DNA from: Dialister sp.
GTDB taxonomy: Bacteria > Bacillota > Negativicutes > Veillonellales > Dialisteraceae
Assembly (NCBI GenBank): GCA_022722495.1
Contig: JAIJLI010000079.1
Span: 1-7,864, forward strand
Direction of reading: 5' to 3'
Length of the DNA stretch: 7,864 bases
Shown: positions 1-4,993 of the stretch, in pieces
Position numbering within the stretch: position 1 is the first letter of the stretch
Layout of the letters: each line of letters opens with the position of its first letter
Notes under the pieces: model-generated
Database searches by the model: none
Seen by the model: only the letters and a program-made list of their open reading frames with translations
Told to the model about the DNA's origin: nothing
Program-made: the position numbers and the translations under genes

Positions 1-129
1 CGACGCTAAAATCCAGTGAGACGCCATTTCGAGCGCAGCGAGATGGGGCATGCTAGCGGTATAGCGTGCTATGTTGAATAGTCCGATGCTATCGATATTT
101 CAACACTTTCATGCAATACCGCTGCGTAG
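1..129. repeat. Dispersed 129-bp repeat, left copy (cut by the window edge)
   Basis: This stretch matches 7736-7864 in the same orientation with five differences that I counted (positions 1, 30, 81, 87 and 124). It contains concentric inverted repeats centred near position 89: 55-62 with 116-123 (AGCGGTAT/ATACCGCT), 64-68 with 110-114 (one G-T pair), 72-78 with 99-105 (TGTTGAA/TTCAACA), and 84-87 with 91-94. A single-stranded or RNA form could fold into one long interrupted hairpin. Bases 1-16 are the 3' arm of another hairpin that is complete only in the right copy. There is no open reading frame or transposase. It may be a non-autonomous mobile or structured repeat; its function is unknown. 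Confidence 0.85.
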
Positions 130-137
130 CCCCCTCA

Positions 138-167
138 CCCCTTCGGGGAGCTCCCCCGATGGGGAGC
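138..167. repeat. Tandem GC-rich hairpins
   Basis: Two adjacent hairpins: CCCC-TTC-GGGG at 138-148, and a 7-bp stem GCTCCCC/GGGGAGC at 150-167 with a 4-base loop. Neither is followed by a T-run, so they do not look like intrinsic terminators. The paired-hairpin layout resembles the palindromic units at 2512-2545, 7598-7631 and 7671-7699. Just after it, 184-196 (CTTAACTTAATAG) is the exact reverse complement of 7632-7644, which tells us pieces of this repeat material occur inverted at the two ends of the window. Confidence 0.6.
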
Positions 168-240
168 CAAGAACGTTCTGCCGCTTAACTTAATAGTATT
201 ACCTAGAGGAGAAGGCTACGATACGAGAATGCCATCTTCT

Positions 241-261
241 AAAAAAGGCGGCGAAGCCGCC
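241..261 (-). terminator. Intrinsic terminator, minus strand
   Basis: Read on the minus strand, a perfect 6-bp stem GGCGGC/GCCGCC with a 3-base TTC loop (247-261) is followed directly by TTTTTT (246-241). This fits a compact rho-independent terminator. It lies beyond the stronger terminator at 314-363, so for the upstream cyclase gene it would only be a back-up. The hairpin is also half of a repeat module seen elsewhere in the window, so termination may be a by-product of a repeat lying next to an A-run. Confidence 0.55.
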
Positions 262-298
262 ACCTCAATCCTGAACCTTGAACCCTGAACCCTGAACC
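247..298 (+). repeat. GCGGCGAAGCCGC hairpin plus AACCCTG heptamer array
   Basis: A GGCGGC-GAA-GCCGCC hairpin followed by about four heptamers (267-273 AATCCTG, 274-280 AACCTTG, 281-287 and 288-294 AACCCTG, then AACC). The same hairpin-then-heptamer order recurs on the plus strand at 6027-6070. Its plus orientation is opposite to the modules that belong to the cyclase gene at 524-2308. That suggests it belongs to a plus-strand unit lying to the left of the window. Confidence 0.75.
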
Positions 299-313
299 AA
301 ATGAAAGCAAAGT

Positions 314-363
314 AAAAAGGGGCTGTGAAGAAATGAGGATTCATTTCTTCACAGCCCCTTTTT
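314..363. terminator. Strong bidirectional intrinsic terminator
   Basis: A perfect 23-bp stem (314-336 with 341-363) closes a 4-base GGAT loop. The stem has a GC-rich block (GGGGCTGTG) and ends in A-runs and T-runs on both sides, so both strands show hairpin plus U-tract. It stands 160 bp downstream of the stop of the minus-strand cyclase gene and would end its transcript. In the other direction it would stop plus-strand transcription entering from the left of the window. Its position between inward-facing repeat modules fits convergent transcription units. Confidence 0.9.
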
Positions 364-392
364 GTTTTGGGGTAACGAAAAATGAGAAATGT

Positions 393-439
393 TGGTGGCG
401 GCTTCGCCGCAAATATATATGGGGCAATGCCCGCTTGAG
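393..439 (-). repeat. Double-hairpin repeat module downstream of the first cyclase gene
   Basis: On the minus strand this reads CTCAAG, a GGGC-ATT-GCCC hairpin (422-432), an AT-alternating spacer, then a GCGGC-GAA-GCCGC hairpin (398-410). Over 46 bases it matches 5998-6043 (plus strand) with four differences, in the same orientation relative to the upstream gene. A degenerate copy lies at about 2422-2477. The function is unknown. Neither hairpin has a T-run, so it is more likely an mRNA 3'-end structure or repeat element than a terminator. Confidence 0.8.
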
Positions 440-451
440 GCGTTAGAAGTA

Positions 452-481
452 AGACATCAGAAGTCTGATGTCTGATGTCTC
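452..481 (-). repeat. AGACATCAG units forming an inverted repeat
   Basis: AGACATCAG at 452-460 and CTGATGTCT at 465-473 are exact inverted copies with a 4-base loop, followed by a further TGATGTCT. The unit recurs as 5899-5963 after the zinc-ribbon gene and as one copy at 2677-2686 after the second cyclase gene, each time between the GACTRGG array and the double-hairpin module. Confidence 0.7.
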
Positions 482-500
482 CTAGTCGCCCAATCTCTTA

Positions 501-535
501 GTCTAATCCCTAGTCCCTAATCCCTAGTCACCAGT
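501..535 (-). repeat. CCCTAGT heptamer array overlapping the end of the cyclase gene
   Basis: On the plus strand five heptamer units run 501-535: GTCTAAT, CCCTAGT, CCCTAAT, CCCTAGT and CACCAGT. In the gene's sense this is an ACTAGGG/GACTAGG array. It covers the last codons and the TAG stop (524-526) of the minus-strand gene. A similar array ends the paralogue at 2686-2727. Confidence 0.8.
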
Positions 536-2308
536 CTCCTGCATCGTCAGAGCCTTTGCCGTTCCATTGGCATCGAAGATGGTGATGCGGTTCTTTCCGT
601 TTTCCTTGGAGGTATAGAGCGCGTTATCGACCCTCTTGTAGAAGCTCTGCTCAAGCTCGCCCGGGCGGGCAATGGTGACACCGAAGCTGGCGCTGACGGG
701 GGAATCGTCCGGGAGGACATGGGCGTGGAGAAGGGCATCCTTCATGTGGATGGAGAGCGTCTCCGCCGTTTCCAACGTGGAGCCGGGAAGGATGATGAGG
801 AATTCATCACCGCCCCAGCGGCCAGCGTAGCCTCTGCCTGCGGTGTGCTTCTTCATGAGATCGGCAAGGGTGCGGATGACGGCATCGCCGATGGCGTGGC
901 CGTAGGTATCATTGATCGTCTTGAAATGATCGAGGTCGATCATGATGGCAGAGAGCGGCATCCCGATCTCTGCATTGTTTTTGATGCACTGGGCGAGGTA
1001 TTTTTCCATGGCACCGCGATTGAAAAGGCCGGAGAGGCTGTCGTGGGTCGCAGCGAATTGGAGAGCGTCTTTCGTCTCTTCCAGCTCTTTCATGGCGGTG
1101 CTGACGAAGGTCGCCATCTGCAGGAGATGGGTCATGTGCTGCGTCAGGTGGACGGGGTTATAGGAGACATCCTTTTGCTGCGCCTCTGCTGCTTCGCGGA
1201 AGACGACGACATTTCCCGTCAGATGGGCGGCGACGAGACGCTGCCCGGCGCGGTATATTTCTCCATGGGCGTAGATGCCGAAGGAAGGGGTGACATTGTT
1301 GTAATTGGCAAGGACGTCGCCGAGGTTCTTATTGAGGAACTGGTAGCGCGCGGCGCAGGAGAGAATGTGGGCGCTTTCGCCTCCGAACGTATGCATTTGC
1401 TCCCAGATCTTTTTCGTTTCTGCGAGCATCAGCTCCGGGTCGCCGTAGGAAAGGCGCATCTCTGTACCGACGGTGCAGCGGATATTGAAAAGGATGCCGC
1501 CATCGAGCGTGCGTCCCTGCGGCAGGTGTGCATGGACATAGCCATCTGCCAGCTGGAGCAGCGGAAAGGGGAGTGACTGCTCCTGAAAATCAGGGGTGTG
1601 GATGTATTTATCGTAGTAGTAGACCGCAGGCTTATGGTCAAGTTCTTTGATGACCATGGGACCATCCATTGCGGTCACGGTCAGGGGACGAGAAAGTGGG
1701 CGGAAGCCCAGGACATGGTTGAGCAGGATGGAGATCTCGCCTGTATAGACGCGAAGGACCATCCCGGCAGTTGAGATGTATTTCTTGGAAAAGACATAGG
1801 TATGGTCTGGCCAGGTCTGTGAATCCGCGAGTGCGCCCCAGACGGGAAGCGTCGACGGCAATTCATGCGTCAGTACGTTCAGGAAGGGCGAGAAGTCGGA
1901 AAAACGGTCATCACTCTGGGAGGCCAGGATCTCAATGCCACAGAGGGGCCGGGAAATCTTATTGATCTCACCCATCACGGCCCATCCGACAGCGTCCTCC
2001 TTCCCCGGTGCATGGTCGAAGCAGATCGTGTGGATATATGTCTTTTCGAAGACTTCGAAAAGGATGATGATCTTTTCGGTGTGGTTCACGCCCTGCTCAA
2101 TGCATACGCTGCTCGTCATCCCGGAGATCTCTGCCTCCGGAAAGGATAGAGACAGTGCATCCACCATCTCCTGAAGGCCTTCTGCCTTCGTGTAGGCAGT
2201 GAAGATGGAGATCAGAAGGGAGCTTCCAGTCGCGCGAAGGGAACGAAAGGCACGGATGACTTCTCCGATCTCCGAGGGCTTGGAAATGGTATATGAGTAC
2301 GGTTTCAT
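524..2308 (-). CDS. FIST sensor-GGDEF diguanylate cyclase (I-site lost)
   Basis: A 594-residue cytoplasmic protein predicted to make cyclic di-GMP from two GTP. No membrane segment is visible. Residues about 20-225 look like a FIST N-terminal domain (EAEISGMT at 58-65), and about 226-365 like FIST_C (LDHKPA from 223; GIYAHGE near 344-350). FIST is a ligand-binding sensor domain proposed to bind small molecules such as amino acids. A helical linker (about 396-420) leads to a GGDEF domain with metal/GTP residues D458, N466, D467 and an intact GGDEF at 499-503. The usual inhibitory RxxD site nine residues before the motif is replaced: A490 and G493 stand where R and D belong. AAGGAG at 2314-2319 lies five bases before the ATG and fixes the start. 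The gene lies downstream of its paralogue, across 414 bp of repeats. Its TAG stop falls inside a heptamer array. Confidence 0.93.
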   Translation of the reverse strand: MKPYSYTISKPSEIGEVIRAFRSLRATGSSLLISIFTAYTKAEGLQEMVDALSLSFPEAEISGMTSSVCIEQGVNHTEKIIILFEVFEKTYIHTICFDHAPGKEDAVGWAVMGEINKISRPLCGIEILASQSDDRFSDFSPFLNVLTHELPSTLPVWGALADSQTWPDHTYVFSKKYISTAGMVLRVYTGEISILLNHVLGFRPLSRPLTVTAMDGPMVIKELDHKPAVYYYDKYIHTPDFQEQSLPFPLLQLADGYVHAHLPQGRTLDGGILFNIRCTVGTEMRLSYGDPELMLAETKKIWEQMHTFGGESAHILSCAARYQFLNKNLGDVLANYNNVTPSFGIYAHGEIYRAGQRLVAAHLTGNVVVFREAAEAQQKDVSYNPVHLTQHMTHLLQMATFVSTAMKELEETKDALQFAATHDSLSGLFNRGAMEKYLAQCIKNNAEIGMPLSAIMIDLDHFKTINDTYGHAIGDAVIRTLADLMKKHTAGRGYAGRWGGDEFLIILPGSTLETAETLSIHMKDALLHAHVLPDDSPVSASFGVTIARPGELEQSFYKRVDNALYTSKENGKNRITIFDANGTAKALTMQETGD

Positions 2309-2421
2309 AAGGGCTCCTTCTTTGGGAAAATAGGGTTTCAGGGTTAGCCCGTGGGGCGTGCTGCCTCTGGATTATGAATGAAAGCTCTGCTCGAATGAGG
2401 AGTGAGGAATGAGGAGTGCTG

Positions 2422-2477
2422 GTGCGGCGCATAAAAATATAGAAGCGCCGTGAATATATATAGGGCGATGCCCGAAG
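2422..2477 (-). repeat. Degenerate double-hairpin module
   Basis: On the minus strand it reads TTCGGGCATCGCCC, an AT-alternating spacer, then an enlarged second hairpin: CGGCGC at 2425-2430 pairs with GCGCCG at 2445-2450 across a 14-base AT-rich loop. The first hairpin (2463-2473) is the same as in the copies at 393-439 and 5998-6043. The second has a longer loop, so the pairing is kept while the sequence has changed. Confidence 0.55.
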
Positions 2478-2511
2478 GTCTCTTGATAGTAGGTTTCCCT
2501 CGTATCGTCAG

Positions 2512-2562
2512 CCTTCCCCTCGAGGGGAAGGTGCCCCGTAGGGGCGGATAGGGCACAGGCGG
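2512..2562. repeat. Palindromic element, 51 bp, copy 1
   Basis: A perfect 20-bp palindrome CCTTCCCCTCGAGGGGAAGG (2512-2531) is followed by a GCCCC-GTA-GGGGC hairpin (2533-2545) and GGATAGGGCACAGGCGG. The reverse complement of 7581-7631 matches it over all 51 bases with six differences. It resembles REP/BIME-type intergenic palindromes in layout. No transposase gene is present in the window. Confidence 0.75.
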
Positions 2563-2640
2563 GATGAAAGACAGATGTGGAAAGCGGAACAGCGCGGCAC
2601 ATGTGGGGAAATCGTGAGTCCCTCGCCGCGAATGACAAGG

Positions 2641-2662
2641 ATTTCTCGCTTCGCTCGAAATG
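2641..2662. repeat. Short near-palindrome (CATTTCGAGCG core)
   Basis: On the minus strand this reads CATTTCGAGCGAAGCGAGA then AAT, a near-palindrome. The core also occurs inside both copies of the 129-bp end repeat (25-44 and 7760-7779), with one internal change there (GCGAAGCG becomes GCGCAGCG) and a different 3' end. It is a small shared building block of the intergenic repeats. Confidence 0.6.
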
Positions 2663-2685
2663 ACGATGCGGGGGAATCTGATGTC

Positions 2686-2727
2686 TCCCAGTCCCTAGTC
2701 CCTAGTCCCTAGTCCCCAGTCACTAGT
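2686..2727 (-). repeat. CCCTAGT heptamer array overlapping the second cyclase stop
   Basis: Six heptamers in register on the plus strand: TCCCAGT, three perfect CCCTAGT (2693-2713), CCCCAGT and CACTAGT. In gene sense the unit is GACTAGG/GACTGGG. The last unit contains the TAG stop (2723-2725) of the minus-strand cyclase gene. Perfect tandem units suggest copy number could vary by replication slippage. Confidence 0.85.
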
Positions 2728-4486
2728 CTTGCGTCACCTCTTTCACCTGATGCTCGGCATCAAGGAGGATGATGCGGTTTCTGCCGCCCTCTTTGGCGAG
2801 GTAGAGGGCATCGTCCATGCGTTTGTAGAAGTTCTGCTCAGTTTCATCCGTCGAGGAGATCGTACAGCCGATACTGGCGGTGAGGAAGGAGAGGTCGGGG
2901 AGCTGGATACGCTGGAAGGACTTCTGCAGACGGCTCGCTACGATGAGTGCGCTTCCGAGTGTGGTGCCGGGAAGGAGGACGACGAACTCGTCCCCGCCCC
3001 AGCGGCCGGCAAAGTCGGTCGGACGGATCATGTGTTTCAGGATACTTGCGACTTCGCGGATCACTTCATCCCCTTTGGTGTGACCGAAGGTATCATTGAT
3101 ATGCTTGAAGGTATCGAGGTCGATCATGAGCGCGGAGAATGTGAGTTGGTGCTTGCAGGCATCTTGATGGCAGCGGCAGAGCATTTCCTCGATGGAGCCA
3201 CGATTGAGGAGACCGGTGAAGCTGTCGTGGCTGGCAGCGAAGGAAAGCTGTTTCTGCGTCTCTGCGAGTTCTTTCGTGGTTTCCGTGACGAAGGTCGCGA
3301 GCCGCTGGATCGTAGAGAGCGTTTCACCAAGGACGACGGGGGCATGCGGCTTCTTCGTCGCAGCCACGAGGGGTGCCTCGCCTTCGCGGAAGCAGACGGA
3401 GATGAGGCTCATATTGGTCGCCTGTGTTTTTCCTTCGATGCGGATGAGCTCGCCATTCACGTACCCGCCGGGCGCGACGCAGAAGTCGCTGTAGGCAGAC
3501 AAGATCTGATTGGCATCCTCCTTCAGGAAGTAACGCCGCGTGACACAGGAGATGAGGAGCATCCCTTCGGGGGCAAAGCACTCGATATGGCCAAGTGCTT
3601 CGCGGCTGGAGAGGATGACCTGATCGGGGTCGCCGTAAGCCATCTGCACCTGATCGCCGACGTGGCTGAAAGCATTTGTCTGAAGCGCACCGTCGCTTCG
3701 ATGCTCGAGCGGGAGAACGGAGAGCTGGACCTGATGTCTGCTTCTGACGAGAGGGAAGAGCAGCTCGCTTTTCCCGAAATCCGTGCTGTGAAGATATTTC
3801 TGATAAAAATAGGCCGCGGGCTTGTGATCGAGGGAGCGGATGACGAGCGGGCCGTCTATCGCTGTGATGGTCATGGTGCGTCCGAGGGGCTGCCAGCCCA
3901 TGACGCTCGTTGTCATGACCTTTACGTCACCAGAAAAGGTGACAAGAAGGATACCGCAGGAAAGGATGGCATCCTTGGTGAAGACGTAGATGCCATCTTC
4001 ATTCCGATAGGTATGGGCATACCCGCCGCATATGGGAATGTCCTTCCCTAACTTGTCGAGTGCGGTCAAAAAGGGCTCGAAGTCGTAGTAGCGCTGTGTC
4101 ATCAGCAGAAGGAGCGCAGAGAGGTCTTTCTGCCTTTGGCAGAAGCTTCGTGCTTTTTCCCCGAGCTCGCCCATGGGCTCTTTCGAAAAGTCATAGATGG
4201 CGGTGTGTACGTCACTCTTTTCAAAGAACTGAATGGTGACGACAGTCTGACGGAGGCGCATGCGGCCATGATCGATGCCGCCGGCGGTCGTCATGCCGGC
4301 GATCTCTGCCTCGGGGAAGGCAGCACAAAAGAGCCGGGTCATCTCGCGGATCGTTTCCGGCTTATTCCAGTGCGTATATATGGAGATCAGGATAGACTGC
4401 TTTCCCGGGACATAGGAGGCTGCAAAAAGACGGATGCAGCTTTCTATATCATCGAGAGAGCGGAGACAATGGGACATTTGGAGCAT
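2723..4486 (-). CDS. FIST sensor-GGDEF diguanylate cyclase (I-site kept)
   Basis: A 587-residue paralogue of the neighbouring cyclase, similar along its whole length. The FIST N-terminal domain spans about 20-222 (EAEIAGMTTAGG at 59-70) and FIST_C about 223-355 (LDHKPA from 219; GGYVNGE at 340-346). A helical linker at about 390-420 leads to a GGDEF domain with D456, N464, D465 and GGDEF at 497-501. Unlike the paralogue it keeps RPTD (R488, D491), the RxxD inhibitory site, at the standard spacing, so product feedback by cyclic di-GMP is expected. The start at 4486 is set by an in-frame TGA two codons upstream (4490-4492). The best Shine-Dalgarno, AAAGG at 4498-4502, is 11 bases away, longer than usual. 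It is first in the minus-strand pair, behind a long AT-rich leader with a candidate promoter at 4824-4852. Confidence 0.93.
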   Translation of the reverse strand: MLQMSHCLRSLDDIESCIRLFAASYVPGKQSILISIYTHWNKPETIREMTRLFCAAFPEAEIAGMTTAGGIDHGRMRLRQTVVTIQFFEKSDVHTAIYDFSKEPMGELGEKARSFCQRQKDLSALLLLMTQRYYDFEPFLTALDKLGKDIPICGGYAHTYRNEDGIYVFTKDAILSCGILLVTFSGDVKVMTTSVMGWQPLGRTMTITAIDGPLVIRSLDHKPAAYFYQKYLHSTDFGKSELLFPLVRSRHQVQLSVLPLEHRSDGALQTNAFSHVGDQVQMAYGDPDQVILSSREALGHIECFAPEGMLLISCVTRRYFLKEDANQILSAYSDFCVAPGGYVNGELIRIEGKTQATNMSLISVCFREGEAPLVAATKKPHAPVVLGETLSTIQRLATFVTETTKELAETQKQLSFAASHDSFTGLLNRGSIEEMLCRCHQDACKHQLTFSALMIDLDTFKHINDTFGHTKGDEVIREVASILKHMIRPTDFAGRWGGDEFVVLLPGTTLGSALIVASRLQKSFQRIQLPDLSFLTASIGCTISSTDETEQNFYKRMDDALYLAKEGGRNRIILLDAEHQVKEVTQD

Positions 4487-4508
4487 GAATCATCAAACCT
4501 TTCAGAGG

Positions 4509-4537
4509 AAGCCTTCGCACGTGCATCGAAGAGGCTT
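4509..4537 (-). promoter_or_regulatory. Hairpin just upstream of the second cyclase start
   Basis: On the minus strand AAGC, a 2-base bulge and CTTCG pair with CGAAG and GCTT around a 9-base loop. The hairpin ends 22 bases before the ATG and six bases before the weak, distant AAAGG ribosome binding site. It could affect translation start, but no known riboswitch consensus is recognisable. Confidence 0.35.
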
Positions 4538-4602
4538 ATTGGGAAATGCTGATCTCAGAAAACAAATCCATGGTGCATGTTTTCGAAAGAGTCAGCGTTT
4601 CC

Positions 4603-4652
4603 GGTGGGAAGCGGAAATTCGTTTCTTTCGGTTTTACGGTACGCCGCCCACC
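4603..4652 (-). promoter_or_regulatory. Stem-loop in the cyclase leader, with an alternative promoter
   Basis: GGTGGG (4603-4608) pairs with CCCACC (4647-4652), and CGG (4612-4614) with CCG (4644-4646). The minus strand also carries a weak alternative promoter here: TTGACG (4653-4658), 16 bases, TAAAAC (4631-4636). The two readings compete: if this promoter is used, the 5' arm of the stem is not transcribed. Both are tentative. Confidence 0.25.
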
Positions 4653-4715
4653 CGTCAAAAGGTTAAATTTAGGGGGGGTAAATAATTTATTTTAAATATA
4701 CATTCAGATTTTAAA

Positions 4716-4770
4716 TAGGAATTCAAGATATGTTTCAGTGACATTCACTATAATCTTTTTGTAATTCCTA
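4716..4770. promoter_or_regulatory. Concentric 55-bp interrupted dyad in the divergent control region
   Basis: Outer arms TAGGAATT (4716-4723) and AATTCCTA (4763-4770) and inner arms AGTGA (4737-4741) and TCACT (4745-4749) share one centre at 4743, with partial pairing between them. On the plus strand a perfect TATAAT (4749-4754) touches the inner arm, but I see no good -35 for it. It lies about 230 bp upstream of the minus-strand cyclase start and about 220 bp upstream of the plus-strand gene. It could be a regulator binding site or an RNA structure in the cyclase leader. Confidence 0.5.
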
Positions 4771-4823
4771 AACAGTAAATACGGAGTTTGAGAGTTTTGA
4801 TTTATACTTTGTTTATATGATGC

Positions 4824-4852
4824 ATTATACCACTCCTTTTTCTGCCTGGGAA
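4824..4852 (-). promoter_or_regulatory. Candidate extended -10 promoter for the cyclase genes
   Basis: On the minus strand: TTCCCA (4847-4852, four of six matches to TTGACA), a 17-base spacer, then TATAAT (4824-4829) preceded by TGG, an extended -10. Transcription would begin near 4817 and give an untranslated leader of about 330 bases before the cyclase start at 4486. It is the best minus-strand promoter I see in this spacer. Confidence 0.55.
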
Positions 4853-4877
4853 TAGGATATATACAAATATGCAAAAA

Positions 4878-4918
4878 TAGGGCTTACGATCGAACGTATA
4901 CCTCTGGAAGCCGCCCTA
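4878..4918 (-). terminator. Weak stem-loop with T-run on the minus strand
   Basis: TAGGGC (4878-4883) and GCCCTA (4913-4918) form a 6-bp stem around a 29-base loop that contains a small TACG/CGTA dyad. On the minus strand GCCCTA runs into TTTTT. It could be a weak terminator protecting the divergent promoters. It also overlaps the candidate -35 box of the plus-strand gene, so an operator role is possible. The large loop makes a terminator less likely. Confidence 0.25.
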
Positions 4919-4945
4919 GTCATACCCCGTCCCCTGTGATATGAT
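4917..4945 (+). promoter_or_regulatory. Candidate promoter of the zinc-ribbon gene
   Basis: TAGTCA (4917-4922, four of six), a 17-base spacer, then TATGAT (4940-4945, five of six) preceded by TGA, which makes an extended -10. The start site would be near 4952, about 40 bases before the ATG at 4994. It is well placed relative to the strong ribosome binding site AAAGGAGG at 4979-4986. Confidence 0.6.
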
Positions 4946-4993
4946 AGAGAAAATTTTTTTACTACGAAGACCCATGATAAAGGAGGATCTCAG

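Larger units (their letters stand above)
2309..2722. other. Gene-free, repeat-filled spacer between the two cyclase genes
   Basis: No credible gene is seen. Read on the minus strand after the upstream cyclase stop, it holds in order: a GACTRGG heptamer array (2686-2727), one AGACATCAG unit (2677-2686), a catttcgagcgaagcgaga-type palindrome (2641-2662), a double palindrome (2512-2562), a degenerate double-hairpin module (2422-2477) and a short CCCTGAA-like stretch (2332-2346). I found no hairpin with a T-run and no convincing -35/-10 pair. Whether the downstream cyclase gene has its own promoter or depends on read-through is unclear. Confidence 0.75.

Noticed and set aside
72..105. Integron attC-like arms (GTTGAAT and TTTCAAC) in the end repeat
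   Set aside because: The order is GTT...AAC, the reverse of the RYYYAAC...GTTRRRY order of attC sites, and no integrase is present.
719..1576. 285-residue open frame on the plus strand
   Set aside because: It is antisense to the GGDEF/FIST coding region, lacks a ribosome binding site and family resemblance, and is explained by the codon bias of the real gene.
2729..4051. 440-residue open frame on the plus strand
   Set aside because: It is an antisense shadow of the second FIST-GGDEF gene; its composition (many Asp/Glu/Gly/Val) is typical of reverse-strand reading and no domain is visible.
4487..4817. Cyclic di-GMP riboswitch (GEMM-I or type II) in the cyclase leader
   Set aside because: I could not find the conserved core motifs of either class on the minus strand.
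4802..4825. Seven-codon minus-strand ORF (MHHINKV) after an AAAAGGAG
   Set aside because: It has a good ribosome-binding-like spacing, but its ATG overlaps the TATAAT -10 box of the candidate promoter, so it would not be transcribed from it. Chance in AT-rich DNA is likely.
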